From Thermopetrobacter sp. TC1 (lineage in GTDB: Bacteria > Pseudomonadota > Alphaproteobacteria > Rhizobiales > Aestuariivirgaceae): a stretch of 64,000 nucleotides of DNA. Under the pieces are notes generated by a model that worked only from the letters and a program-made list of their open reading frames with translations, was not told where the DNA came from and searched no databases. Below, in pieces: positions 26,112-34,903 of the stretch (position 1 is the stretch's first letter; each line of letters opens with the position of its first letter). Position numbers and translations under genes: made by a program. The DNA lies in the NCBI RefSeq assembly GCF_000746275.1, contig NZ_KN050829.1, positions 175,827 through 239,826 on the forward strand. Reading direction: 5' to 3'.

Positions 26112-26525
26112 ATGAGCGGCTTTGAGAAGGCGATCCAGAAAGCGCGTGAGTGGCTCAAGGAAATTGGCGAGGAGCTGGGCGTGGAGGATGAGCAGAAGGC
26201 CTATGCTGCCCTGCGCGCCAGCCTGCAGGCCCTGCGCGACAGGCTGACGGTGGATGAGGCCGCGCAGCTTGCCGCCCAGCTGCCCGTGCTCATTCGCGGC
26301 ATCTTCTACGAGGGCTGGGATCCCTCCAAGGTGCCGGTCAAGGCGCGGCATCGCGAGGAATTTCTCGACATGGTGCGCGCCCATCTGGGCCAGTGGGATG
26401 ATCTTGATGCCGAAAAGGCGGTACGCGCCACCTTTGCCGTGCTGAAAAGCCATGTCAGCGCCGGCGAGATCGATGATGTGCTCTCCTCCATGCCCGGAGA
26501 GGTGCGCGCGCTTCTCGCCGCGTAA
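26112..26525 (+). CDS. DUF2267 domain protein
   Basis: A 137-residue protein of the DUF2267 family: YAALRASLQALRDRLTVDEAAQLAAQLP, then RGIFYEGWDPSKVPVKARHREEFLDMV and a second helical repeat ending EIDDVLSSMPGEVRALL. The family has no settled function. The ATG at 26,112 is preceded by GGGAGG; the frame extends 47 codons upstream without conserved features. A good intrinsic terminator follows at 26,571. Confidence 0.88.
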   Translation: MSGFEKAIQKAREWLKEIGEELGVEDEQKAYAALRASLQALRDRLTVDEAAQLAAQLPVLIRGIFYEGWDPSKVPVKARHREEFLDMVRAHLGQWDDLDAEKAVRATFAVLKSHVSAGEIDDVLSSMPGEVRALLAA

Positions 26526-26570
26526 GGGGTGAATGCACGTGCGCCCTCTGCCATGAGGGCAGTGAGAAAG

Positions 26571-26614
26571 AAGGTCATGACGCTCTTGGAGCTTTTAGGC
26601 GTCATGGCCTTTTT
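26571..26614 (+). terminator. Intrinsic terminator after the DUF2267 gene
   Basis: AAGGTCATGACGC pairs with GCGTCATGGCCTT (one G-U) and runs into a stretch of Ts on the plus strand. The next gene is convergent. Confidence 0.8.
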
Positions 26615-26650
26615 CTGTTCAGGAAGGGCGAAAGGACATAAGCGGCAGCT

Positions 26651-27700
26651 TTAGCCGGCCAGACGACCGGCAAGGGCGAAGGGCGCGCCGGTAAGCAGCA
26701 CATCAAGATAGCGGATGTTCTGATAAAAGCCGTTGAGTGAAAGCCGCGGCACCGCCGTGGGCGCCAGGGCATGCTCCGGCTGCAAAAGCCCCTTGCGCGT
26801 GGTCAGCGCGATGGAAAATCCCGCCTGTGCCGCCAGCTCGAATTCCCGCACATCGGCAGATCCGGCATCGCCATAGGGGTAGGCGAGGGTGTTGGCCTCA
26901 ATGCCAAGTTCCTGCCGGATGCGGGCGCGCGAGATCTCCATCTCCTGCCGCACCTCCTCGGCATCGGGCAGACGGGCCAGGGCATAGTGATGCACCGTGT
27001 GCGCACCGATCGAACACAGAGGCTCTGCCGCCAGGGCCTTCAGCGCCTGCCAGTCCATCACCTCCTTCTGGCAGTGTTCCTGCCAGTCCACGCCGTGACG
27101 GGCGCAAAAGTCGCGTATCCAGCGCCGCTGTTCATGTTCGCCCAGTTGCCAGCGCACGGCCGGATAAAGCGCATGCCACACCGCCATTTTCTCATCATCG
27201 CTCTCGCAGCGCATCTCTTCGGGCAGGCCGGGCAGGGCCGGGCGCACGCGTCCATTATGAGCGATGACCTCCTCAAGCAGGCTCCACCACAGCTCGCCCT
27301 GACCATCGGCATAGGCCGGCGCCACGAACACGGTGAAGGGGCAGGCATGCTTGCGGAAAATCTCAAGCGCATAATCGGCATTGTCGCGATAGCCGTCATC
27401 AAGGGTGAAAATGGCAACGGGCCGTTCTGGCTCGGTCTCGCCGGCCTCCCACAGCGCCACCAGTTCATCAAGCGCCATGAGCGCATAGCCGCGCGCCTTC
27501 ACAAAACGGATGGCCTCATCGAGGAATTCGGGAGTGACTTCCAGTCCGGCATTGGGCGCAAAACCGCGGGACGGACGCGGCCGCACGTGATGGAGCATGA
27601 AAATGGCGCCGCAGCCCGAGAAGAAACGCGCCGCCAGCCGCGCAATGCCGGAATAGTGCAGAACATCCAGCCCGGCCCTGAACAATGCGTGCTTGTCCAT
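26651..27700 (-). CDS. Polysaccharide deacetylase (NodB fold; HfsH-like by context)
   Basis: A 349-residue carbohydrate esterase 4 protein. The catalytic acid pair is in FTLDDGYRDNADYALEI and the metal histidines in SIGAHTVHHYALARLPD; LAYPYGDAGSADVREFELAA and a C-terminal LSLNGF complete the fold. It begins with MLHHV-type strand (IFMLHHVRPRPSRGF). I take ATG 27,700, with CAGGGAG upstream; 27,739 is possible. Placed 60 bases downstream of a Wzc-like gene with a Wza-like gene divergent, it matches the holdfast set hfsD-hfsA/B-hfsH in composition. That role is inferred. Confidence 0.85.
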   Translation of the reverse strand: MDKHALFRAGLDVLHYSGIARLAARFFSGCGAIFMLHHVRPRPSRGFAPNAGLEVTPEFLDEAIRFVKARGYALMALDELVALWEAGETEPERPVAIFTLDDGYRDNADYALEIFRKHACPFTVFVAPAYADGQGELWWSLLEEVIAHNGRVRPALPGLPEEMRCESDDEKMAVWHALYPAVRWQLGEHEQRRWIRDFCARHGVDWQEHCQKEVMDWQALKALAAEPLCSIGAHTVHHYALARLPDAEEVRQEMEISRARIRQELGIEANTLAYPYGDAGSADVREFELAAQAGFSIALTTRKGLLQPEHALAPTAVPRLSLNGFYQNIRYLDVLLTGAPFALAGRLAG

Positions 27701-27760
27701 GATGCGCCTGCTCCCTGAAAAAGGATCTGCCTGCCCCATGCCGCTTTATTGCCCCGGCCG

Positions 27761-30301
27761 TCAGCCTGCCTGAACCGCGCCGGTCCGGGCCCGCACCTTC
27801 TGCAGCGAAACCGTGTGACAATGCTTCAGGCCCGCCTTGCGCAGGGCGGCGCACAGGCTTTCGGCCAGAGGCACATCACGGCGGTGCACGATGGTGAAAG
27901 CCGTCTCCACCAGCGGCAGCACCGAGCTTTCGCGCCGGGCCGGATAGCGGGCCTCGCCCTCGTTGAGCAGCACGAGGTCATAGACCTGCTCCATGGCCTC
28001 GATCACGGAGCGGAAGGCCAGCGAAAGATCGCCCTGCGGCGGATTGCGCCCCGCCTGCACCACATGCAGGCCGGTGGCGGCATCGCGCATCATGACATCG
28101 GCGAAGTTCGCGCGCCCGGCAAGGACGTCGGCCAGGCCCTTCTCGCGCTGCGGCGCAATTACGGACGCAAGGCTCTGAAGCTCGAAATCGGCATCGATCA
28201 CCGCCACCTTCATGCCGGTCATGGCCAGCGCCCGCCCAATACCAGCCATGAGGGCGGCGGCATCTTCAGCCGTGCCGTTAAGGCCGGTAAAAGCGGTGCG
28301 TTTCAGGCCCTCCTGCGCCTGCAATGAGCGCAGCCAGCCCGCCAACGGCGCCAGCGCCGCATCATGCCCGGTGGCATCGGCCGAGGACAGGTCAATCACC
28401 ACCGGCAGAGATCCGGATCCTGTGCCGCCGGTCGTGGCGGATGAAGCGGCAGTTGTGGCAGCGGCAGAGGCAGCAGAGGCGCTCATGCCGCTTGCGGCCG
28501 CCATGCCCATGCCGGCGTTCTGCATCCCTTGCGGCTGCGAGGCGGTTGTCTGGGACGCGGCGCTCACGGATGCCGAACCCGGTGTGGCGGCAGGCTGGGC
28601 ATATCCGGGGGCAGGGGCCGAGGTGAGGCCGGAGACGCTGGCCATACCGAAGCTGCCGGCCCCTTGCGGCGGCATCGGCGCGCTCATCTCCGGCGTCATG
28701 ACAGGCGAGGCGGCCATGCCCGCCGCAACGGGCGGCGCGCCCGGTGCGCCTGTTGCGGTCATGCCGGCGCTGCCCGCCCCTGTGGTCGCCGTTGCGCCGG
28801 TTCCAGCCATGACCGGTGCTGTTGCGGCGGGTTGGGCCGCGGTTACCTGTGCCCGCATCTGTCGCGACAGGCGTGCAGACGCCCCCATGACTTCGAGGAT
28901 GAAGGCCAGCCCCAGCCCGAGGCCAAAACCGCCAAGGGTGGAAAGAATGATGATCGGTCCGCGCTTGGGAAACGAAGGCTCCGCCGGCACGCCGCCACGG
29001 GAGATCACCCGCGCCAGCTTGGGCAGGGCATCGGCCTCACGCCGCGTGGCCGCTTCGCTGTAGCGGGCAAGAAAGGTTTCAAGCAGCGCGCGGTTGGCCT
29101 TGGCCTCGCGCTCCAGCTCCCGCAGGCGCACCTCGTCCTGATTGGCCGTCTTCGCCCTTGCCTTCAAGCGATTGAGGGCCGCGCGCAGCTCCGCTTCACG
29201 CGAGGCGGCAATGCGCGCCCGCTCTTCCAGCGCCGCGGCGATCTTGAGCGATTCCTTGCGGATGCGCGCCTTGAGGTTGGCCAGTTCGCGCCGCACCGCC
29301 ACCACCCGCGGATGGTTCTCCAGATAGGTGGTGGACAGCTCCGCCAACTTGCGTTCCAGCGTCGCCTGCTGCTCGCGCAGCCGCTGGATGAGGGGCGAGC
29401 GCAGCACTTCCGGCGAATTGTCGGCCGAGCCCGTCTTCCTGATCATCTCGCGAATGGCCTTGGCCTCGGCCGAGGCCTTGGAGCGCTCCGATTCCGCATT
29501 GGTGATCTGGGTGTTGAGCTCGCTGAGCTGCTGGCTGAGCAGCGTGGCGCGCATGCCCTTGTAAAGCCCGGCCTTGGCGCGGAAACGCTCCACCGCCTTT
29601 TCCGATTCCACCACCTTCTTGCGCAGATCCTCGATCTGCTTTTTCAGCCAGGCGCGGGCCTCGCTGGTGTTCTTCAGCTGCTCCTCGCGCGTCTGCTCGA
29701 CGTAGGCATCAACAAGCGCATTGACGATGCGCGCGGAAAGCTCAGGCTTGCTCGATGTGAAGGCAACAACAATCACCCGCGTCTGCGGCAGGTTGTAGAC
29801 GCGCAGGTTCTTGTACCATTCCTCCAGCGCCCGCTGTTCCGGCGTTTGCTTGCGCGGATCGGGCACGAAGCCGAGCAGGATCTTCAGACGCCGAAACGGC
29901 CCCAGGCCCCGCTGGAGAATGTCGAATTCCGGCGTGCCAATGAGACTGAGATCATTGAGGATCTTCAGGGCGAGATCGCGCGATTCCAGCACCGAGACCT
30001 GGGACTTCACCGCCCTGTCATCCACAACCCGCGTTGTGGGCGTGGGCTCAAACGGTGAGCGCAGATAGGGCGAATCCTGATACTCCACCAGAACCTGCGC
30101 CTCGCTGGTGTAAACCGGCTTGGCCAGGTAGGCGAAAAGGGTTCCGGCCAGTGCAAACAGCAGGGTGAGGCCGAAGATCAGCTTCTTGCGGCGTTTCATC
30201 CCCGCAAGGATTTCCGAAATGTCAATGGCGCGCACGGGCACTGCCGCACCGGTCGCCGTATCCAACTGCCCTTGCTGCATGGCCGAACCCGAAACCCTCA
30301 T
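27761..30301 (-). CDS. Wzc/Wzz-type polysaccharide co-polymerase fused to a degenerate BY-kinase domain
   Basis: An 846-residue inner-membrane protein controlling polysaccharide polymerisation and export. TM1 is at about 41-60, then a Wzz domain with a long periplasmic coiled coil (LKKQIEDLRKKVVESEKAVE region), a PAEPSFPKRG motif and TM2. Next is a roughly 150-residue Ala/Gly/Met/Pro/Thr-rich linker. The C-terminal domain has the BY-kinase A' motif (KVAVIDADFELQS, GLADVLAG), but Walker A is degenerate (FTGLNGTAEDAAALM, no GKS/T) and Walker B ends LLNEGE. There is no terminal Tyr cluster. Start chosen at 30,301; M at 30,280 is possible. Confidence 0.87.
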   Translation of the reverse strand: MRVSGSAMQQGQLDTATGAAVPVRAIDISEILAGMKRRKKLIFGLTLLFALAGTLFAYLAKPVYTSEAQVLVEYQDSPYLRSPFEPTPTTRVVDDRAVKSQVSVLESRDLALKILNDLSLIGTPEFDILQRGLGPFRRLKILLGFVPDPRKQTPEQRALEEWYKNLRVYNLPQTRVIVVAFTSSKPELSARIVNALVDAYVEQTREEQLKNTSEARAWLKKQIEDLRKKVVESEKAVERFRAKAGLYKGMRATLLSQQLSELNTQITNAESERSKASAEAKAIREMIRKTGSADNSPEVLRSPLIQRLREQQATLERKLAELSTTYLENHPRVVAVRRELANLKARIRKESLKIAAALEERARIAASREAELRAALNRLKARAKTANQDEVRLRELEREAKANRALLETFLARYSEAATRREADALPKLARVISRGGVPAEPSFPKRGPIIILSTLGGFGLGLGLAFILEVMGASARLSRQMRAQVTAAQPAATAPVMAGTGATATTGAGSAGMTATGAPGAPPVAAGMAASPVMTPEMSAPMPPQGAGSFGMASVSGLTSAPAPGYAQPAATPGSASVSAASQTTASQPQGMQNAGMGMAAASGMSASAASAAATTAASSATTGGTGSGSLPVVIDLSSADATGHDAALAPLAGWLRSLQAQEGLKRTAFTGLNGTAEDAAALMAGIGRALAMTGMKVAVIDADFELQSLASVIAPQREKGLADVLAGRANFADVMMRDAATGLHVVQAGRNPPQGDLSLAFRSVIEAMEQVYDLVLLNEGEARYPARRESSVLPLVETAFTIVHRRDVPLAESLCAALRKAGLKHCHTVSLQKVRARTGAVQAG

Positions 30302-30612
30302 GTCCGCAACACATGAATGAACGGTGTGCGTTGCGCCCTTTCCCGCAGGGAGCCATGCAAGGGGGCTGGCGAGCGCGAATCGCACGACCGCGCCTGGCAG
30401 TCTCGCAGTCTTTGGTAACCAAATGCTTAAGACCCTGTCGCATTGGGCCAGCGGTTTAACCGGCGGGAAAGGATCTCTTAAACGCTCGCTAACCATGAGC
30501 GTTCATCATTGTCCCGTAAAAACGGCCACGTGCCGCTTTTCCCAACGCCTGAAAGGGTCAGGGAAAGCGGTTTGCGCCGTCTGACAAGTCATGCGGGATC
30601 TGGAGAGTGTTC
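30302..30612. promoter_or_regulatory. Divergent promoter region of the polysaccharide genes with a near-CtrA box
   Basis: At 30,478-30,494 TTAA-ACGCTCG-CTAACC fits the CtrA box TTAA-N7-TTAAC with one mismatch, between the Wzc-like and Wza-like genes. TTAAG and GTTTAACC halves also occur nearby at 30,427 and 30,454. Cell-cycle control would suit a holdfast-type adhesin; unproven. Confidence 0.35.
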
Positions 30613-31305
30613 ATGCGTACCGTCATCCTTGCCACTGTTGCCGCCCTTGTTCTGGGCGGCTGTGCGCGCGACTGGGAATCCGCCCCGCCGCATGCGCCGG
30701 CAGGCGGCACCGCCGTGATGAATGATGGGCGCATCGTCTCCGGAGCCGATGCCATCTCCACCGCTTCCGTGCAGCCGGCGCGCAACGAGGCCGGCGTGGT
30801 GCCGCCCTTTGGTGCTTCCGGTGAGGCGGCGGCCTATGAATATCTCAATGGCTATCGCGTGGGAGCGGGGGACAAGCTGCGCATCGTGGTGATGGGCCAG
30901 AAGGACCTCACCGGCACCTATACCGTCGATCCCGCCGGCAATATTTCCATGCCGCTGATTGGCACCACGGCCGTGGCCGGCAAGACCCTGCGCGAGATCG
31001 AAGGGCTGATCACCGCGCGGCTGCGCAACGGTTTCTTGCGCAATCCGGCCGTTTCCGTGCAGCCCATGGCGCTGCGGCCCTTCTATATTCTCGGCGAGGT
31101 GCAGCAGGCCGGCAACTATCCCTATCAGCCGGGCATGACCGTGCAGAACGCCATTGCCATCGCCCGCGGCTACACCGCCCGCGCCGACCGCGGCCCGGTG
31201 CTGCTCACCCGGCGCACGGCTGACGGCACGCACACCTACAAGGTGCCGCTGACCACGCAGATCTATCCGGGCGATATCATCTACGTCCGCGAGCGCTGGT
31301 TCTGA
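30613..31305 (+). CDS. Polysaccharide export lipoprotein (short Wza/OPX type; HfsD-like by context)
   Basis: A 230-residue outer-membrane export protein with lipoprotein signal and lipobox LGGC at about residue 17. After a linker come the Poly_export domain (YRVGAGDKLRIVVMGQ, VDPAGNISMPLIGT) and one SLBB repeat (FYILGEVQQAGNYPYQPGM), ending GDIIYVRERWF. It is shorter than the other OPX protein at 9.5 kb. The ATG follows GGAGAG; a GTG two codons earlier exists. Divergent from the Wzc-like co-polymerase, with which it should form the export complex. Confidence 0.88.
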   Translation: MRTVILATVAALVLGGCARDWESAPPHAPAGGTAVMNDGRIVSGADAISTASVQPARNEAGVVPPFGASGEAAAYEYLNGYRVGAGDKLRIVVMGQKDLTGTYTVDPAGNISMPLIGTTAVAGKTLREIEGLITARLRNGFLRNPAVSVQPMALRPFYILGEVQQAGNYPYQPGMTVQNAIAIARGYTARADRGPVLLTRRTADGTHTYKVPLTTQIYPGDIIYVRERWF

Positions 31306-31354
31306 TCCTCATGCCGGCTTCGGCAGGGCGGGCGCCGTCTGCCGTCATGCCCCT

Positions 31355-31384
31355 TTGCAAAACTTGATAGCCTTCCCATATAAT
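31355..31384 (+). promoter_or_regulatory. Probable sigma-70-type promoter of hflX
   Basis: TTGCAA at 31,355-31,360, an 18-base spacer, and a perfect TATAAT at 31,379-31,384, about 90 bases before the hflX start. In this GC-rich genome a full TATAAT stands out. Confidence 0.5.
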
Positions 31385-31474
31385 CCGGTGACGAGACACG
31401 GCGCGGCGCAAACGCCGTCCGCCATGACGGTATAACGGACGGAACCGAAGGCCGAGGAGCAACCGGACGGACCC

Positions 31475-32890
31475 TTGAGCAAGAAATCACGGCGACGCAA
31501 GCAGTCGGCCAGAAACGAAATCTCCTTTCAGATCGAGGAAAAGCCCCCGACCCGGGCCATGGTCCTGCATGTGGACATGCGCCCGTCGGCCATGCGCGGC
31601 CGCACCACGGAGGAGGGCATGACCGGGGCGGTGGCGCCGGTGAACGGACGCAGGCCCAGGCGGGATCCTGAACGGCGCCTTGAGGAGGCGGTGAATCTGG
31701 CCCGCGCCATAGATCTGGACATCGTGGCCAGCGAGATCGTGCCCTTGCAGCGCATCACGCCCGCCACCCTCATCGGCGCCGGCAAGGTGGAGGATCTCTC
31801 CGCTCGCGTGCGCGAAAAGGAGGCGGAGCTTGTCATCGTCGATGCGCACCTAAGCCCGGTGCAGCAGCGTAACCTTGAGAAGGCCTGGGATGCCAAGGTG
31901 CTGGACCGCACCGGCCTCATCCTGGAGATCTTCGGCCGCCGCGCCCGCACCAAGGAGGGCCGGTTGCAGGTGGAGCTTGCGCATCTCGAATACCAGAAAA
32001 CGCGGCTTGTGCGCTCCTGGACGCACTTGGAGCGTCAGCGCGGTGGTTTCGGTTTCATGGGCGGCCCCGGCGAAACCCAGATCGAGGCGGACCGGCGCAT
32101 CATTTCCGAACGCATCGCCCGCCTGCGCCGTCAGCTGGAACAGGTGGCGCGCACCCGCGGTCTGCACCGAAAGGCGCGCCGGCGCGTGCCCTATCCGGTC
32201 ATTGCCCTTGCCGGATACACCAACGCCGGAAAATCCACGCTGTTCAACCGCCTTGCCCGCGCCGAGGTGCACGCCGCCGATCAGCTTTTCGCCACGCTCG
32301 ATCCCACCCTGCGCCGGGTGCGCCTGCCACACGGGCGCGAGGTGATCCTTTCCGACACGGTTGGTTTCATCTCTGATCTGCCCACCACGCTGGTTGCCGC
32401 CTTCCGCGCCACGCTGGAAGAGGTGGTGGAGGCCGATGTCATCCTGCATGTGCGCGACATGAGCGACCCGGAAGAGGCCGAGGCGCAGGCGGCGGATGTG
32501 GAGGGTGTTCTCGCCGAGCTCGGCATTGATGAAGAGCGGCGCGGGCGCATGATCGAGGTGTGGAACAAGGCCGATCTGTGGGATCCCGCCTTGCGGGAGC
32601 GCCTGCGCCAGCAGGCGGAGCGCGAAGGCGCCGTCATCGTTTCCGCCCGGACCGGGGAGGGCATCCCCGATCTGCTCGCCCGCATCGAGGCCCTGCTCGG
32701 GGCGCAGGAGGCGGTGCGCACCGTGCGCCTTGCCCCGCATGAAGGCGCGGACATCGCCTGGTTCTACCGCCATGGTGAAGTCTTGCGCCGGGCCGATGAC
32801 GAAACCGGCACCGAGCTGGTCGTGCGCCTCTCTCCGGCCGAACTCGCCCGCGCCGAGCGCCGCTTCCCCGATCGCCTCTCAAGCACCTGA
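31475..32890 (+). CDS. hflX: Ribosome-associated GTPase HflX
   Basis: A 471-residue GTPase that splits stalled ribosomes. The N-terminal HflX domain includes LEEAVNLARAIDLDIV and the glycine-rich GGFGFMGGPGETQIE at about residue 190. The GTPase domain has G1 GYTNAGKSTLFN, G3 DTVGFISDLP and G4 NKAD. The start is TTG at 31,475, chosen because RAMVLHVDMRPS just inside resembles the family's N-terminus and would be lost from the first ATG at 31,559. hfq, the usual neighbour, is not adjacent here. Confidence 0.95.
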   Translation: MSKKSRRRKQSARNEISFQIEEKPPTRAMVLHVDMRPSAMRGRTTEEGMTGAVAPVNGRRPRRDPERRLEEAVNLARAIDLDIVASEIVPLQRITPATLIGAGKVEDLSARVREKEAELVIVDAHLSPVQQRNLEKAWDAKVLDRTGLILEIFGRRARTKEGRLQVELAHLEYQKTRLVRSWTHLERQRGGFGFMGGPGETQIEADRRIISERIARLRRQLEQVARTRGLHRKARRRVPYPVIALAGYTNAGKSTLFNRLARAEVHAADQLFATLDPTLRRVRLPHGREVILSDTVGFISDLPTTLVAAFRATLEEVVEADVILHVRDMSDPEEAEAQAADVEGVLAELGIDEERRGRMIEVWNKADLWDPALRERLRQQAEREGAVIVSARTGEGIPDLLARIEALLGAQEAVRTVRLAPHEGADIAWFYRHGEVLRRADDETGTELVVRLSPAELARAERRFPDRLSST

Positions 32891-33054
32891 AATATCCCGC
32901 TGAAATTGCCGGTCCAGTGAGAGAACCACAAGGGAACACGCGGCCTGGCCGGTCTAGGTTGCGGCATGCTGTCGCGCGGCGTGACGATGACTTCTTTTTG
33001 TCACGCATGACGCGCACAATCCCGTATACGTGAAAGAATCACGAAACGGGATTT

Positions 33055-33579
33055 ATGCCGATGGCCACAAGCCGTCATCACAACCCCGGGGCCAATCCGC
33101 CGCCGCGCCGGCGCTCCTGGCTTCTGGCCATGCTGCGCGGCGCGCGCCGCCGGTGTCCGTCCTGCGGACAGGCGCATCTTTATGCGCATGGCCTGAGCGT
33201 GGTCGATCGCTGCCCTTCCTGCGGCGAGGAGCTCTATCATCACCGTGCCGATCGCATGGGGCCGCTTTTTGCCGCCTTTCTCGCCCTCAATCTCGTCATA
33301 GTCGTTTCCCTCATTCTGGATCAGTGGGCGAATCTGCAGGAGGGCTCGGTGCTGTTCGTGGCGCTTGCGGTTGGCATTTCCTCCTTCTGGCTGCTGCTGC
33401 CGGCGGCGAAGGGCATGATCGTCGGCCTGCAATGGGCCTGGCGTTTACATGGCTTTCAGTATGCCGCCATGTGCCGGCCGCGCCAGCCTGCCGCGCCGCG
33501 GCTGGACGAGGCCATCAGCACCCCGCCGGCGCCCAAGCAGGGCCGCGCCGCTTCCCTTTCCGGCCGCCTGCATGCATGA
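33055..33579 (+). CDS. DUF983 family zinc-ribbon membrane protein
   Basis: A 174-residue protein with two CxxC pairs (RCPSCGQAHLY and RCPSCGEELYHH) forming a likely zinc ribbon, then RADRMGPLFAAFLALNLVIVV and a second membrane helix, and PAAKGMIVGLQWAW. This order is typical of DUF983. Function unknown. The ATG at 33,055 is followed by another one codon later. The C-terminal 40 residues are Pro/Ala-rich and not part of the family core. Confidence 0.85.
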   Translation: MPMATSRHHNPGANPPPRRRSWLLAMLRGARRRCPSCGQAHLYAHGLSVVDRCPSCGEELYHHRADRMGPLFAAFLALNLVIVVSLILDQWANLQEGSVLFVALAVGISSFWLLLPAAKGMIVGLQWAWRLHGFQYAAMCRPRQPAAPRLDEAISTPPAPKQGRAASLSGRLHA

Positions 33580-33772
33580 AGGGTATGGCCGTCTCTCCTT
33601 CCTCAAGGCGAAAGCCTTTTCGTCTTTCGTTTCGCTTCCGGCCGGTTTTCTGTTGCCTGGCCTTGGCAGAAAGCTATTCTTTCCGGCATAGGGGGGCTGG
33701 CAGCGGGCGAGCTGTGATGTGCCGGCGGCGCCTGTCGCGCCGGCTCTTCCGCCGAGAGGGGAATACGCAAAG

Positions 33773-34816
33773 ATGGGCAAGGGCTACGTCATTGCCGTGG
33801 ATGCCATGGGGGGAGACCATGGGCCGGAGGTGACGATTCCGGGCGTGGACATGGTACTCGCCCGCCACCCCAACATGCGCGTCTTGCTGTTCGGCGATGA
33901 GGCGCGTCTCGCCCCGCTGGTGGCGCGCCATCCGCGAATCGGCGAGCGCGGCGAGATCCGCCATGCCGATGTGGCCATCCGCATGGATGACAAGCCCAGC
34001 GTGGCCCTGCGCAAGGGGCGGCGCACATCCTCCATGTGGAAGGCGCTGGAAGCGGTGCGCGATGGCGAGGCGGCCGTGGCTGTTTCCGCCGGCAACACCG
34101 GCGCGCTCATGGCCATGAGCGTGTTCGTGCTCAAGACCATGGAGGGGATCAAGCGCCCGGCCATCGCCTGTCTGTGGCCCAACATGCGCGGCAAGTCCGT
34201 GGTGCTGGACGTGGGCGCCACCATCGGCGCCGATGCCGAACAGCTTGTGGACTTCGCCATCATGGGCGAGGCCATGGCCCGCGTCCTGCTTGGCATTTCC
34301 CGCCCCTCCGTGGGGCTGCTCAATGTGGGCGTGGAGGAGATCAAGGGCGTGGAATATGTGCGCGAGGCCGGCCGCATGCTGCGCGCCGCCGATTTGCCCA
34401 TTGCCTATCACGGTTTCGTGGAGGGCAACGACATCGCCGCCGGCACCGTGGATGTTTTCGTCACCGAAGGCTTTACCGGCAACATCGCGCTCAAAACCGC
34501 CGAAGGCACCGCCCAGCAGATTTCCGCCACGCTCAAGGCCTACATCAACGAATCATGGCTGGCCCGCCTTGGCGCCTTGCTCGCCCGCGGCGCCTTTGCC
34601 CGGCTGCGCAGGAAGCTGGATCCGCGCGAGAGCAACGGCGGCGTCTTTCTCGGCCTCAATGGCATTGTCGTGAAAAGCCATGGCGGCACGGACGCCTTCG
34701 GATTTGCCAATGCCATCGAGATCGCTGTTGACATGGCCAAGGCAAACCTTGTTCAAAAGATCGCCCGCGATCTTTCCGTGAAGCAGAAGCTTCTCGACAT
34801 GCGGGAGAAGGCCTGA
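33773..34816 (+). CDS. plsX: Phosphate acyltransferase PlsX
   Basis: Converts acyl-ACP to acyl-phosphate for phospholipid synthesis. The 347 residues begin YVIAVDAMGGDHGPEVTIPG and include VSAGNTGALMAMSVFVL, IACLWPNMRGKSVVLDVGAT, and TEGFTGNIALKTAEGTA, all strict PlsX motifs. The ATG at 33,773 has GAGAGGGG upstream; the frame's GTG at 33,719 adds a non-conserved stretch. fabH follows after 87 bases, the common plsX-fabH order. Confidence 0.96.
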   Translation: MGKGYVIAVDAMGGDHGPEVTIPGVDMVLARHPNMRVLLFGDEARLAPLVARHPRIGERGEIRHADVAIRMDDKPSVALRKGRRTSSMWKALEAVRDGEAAVAVSAGNTGALMAMSVFVLKTMEGIKRPAIACLWPNMRGKSVVLDVGATIGADAEQLVDFAIMGEAMARVLLGISRPSVGLLNVGVEEIKGVEYVREAGRMLRAADLPIAYHGFVEGNDIAAGTVDVFVTEGFTGNIALKTAEGTAQQISATLKAYINESWLARLGALLARGAFARLRRKLDPRESNGGVFLGLNGIVVKSHGGTDAFGFANAIEIAVDMAKANLVQKIARDLSVKQKLLDMREKA

Positions 34817-34903
34817 GGCGGCCGAACCGCCGCCGATTGCCGGCTTCGATCATGCCGGCGTCGGTTTCTGTTGAGAGTGACTCAAGCGAATTTGGACCAT
34901 TCC

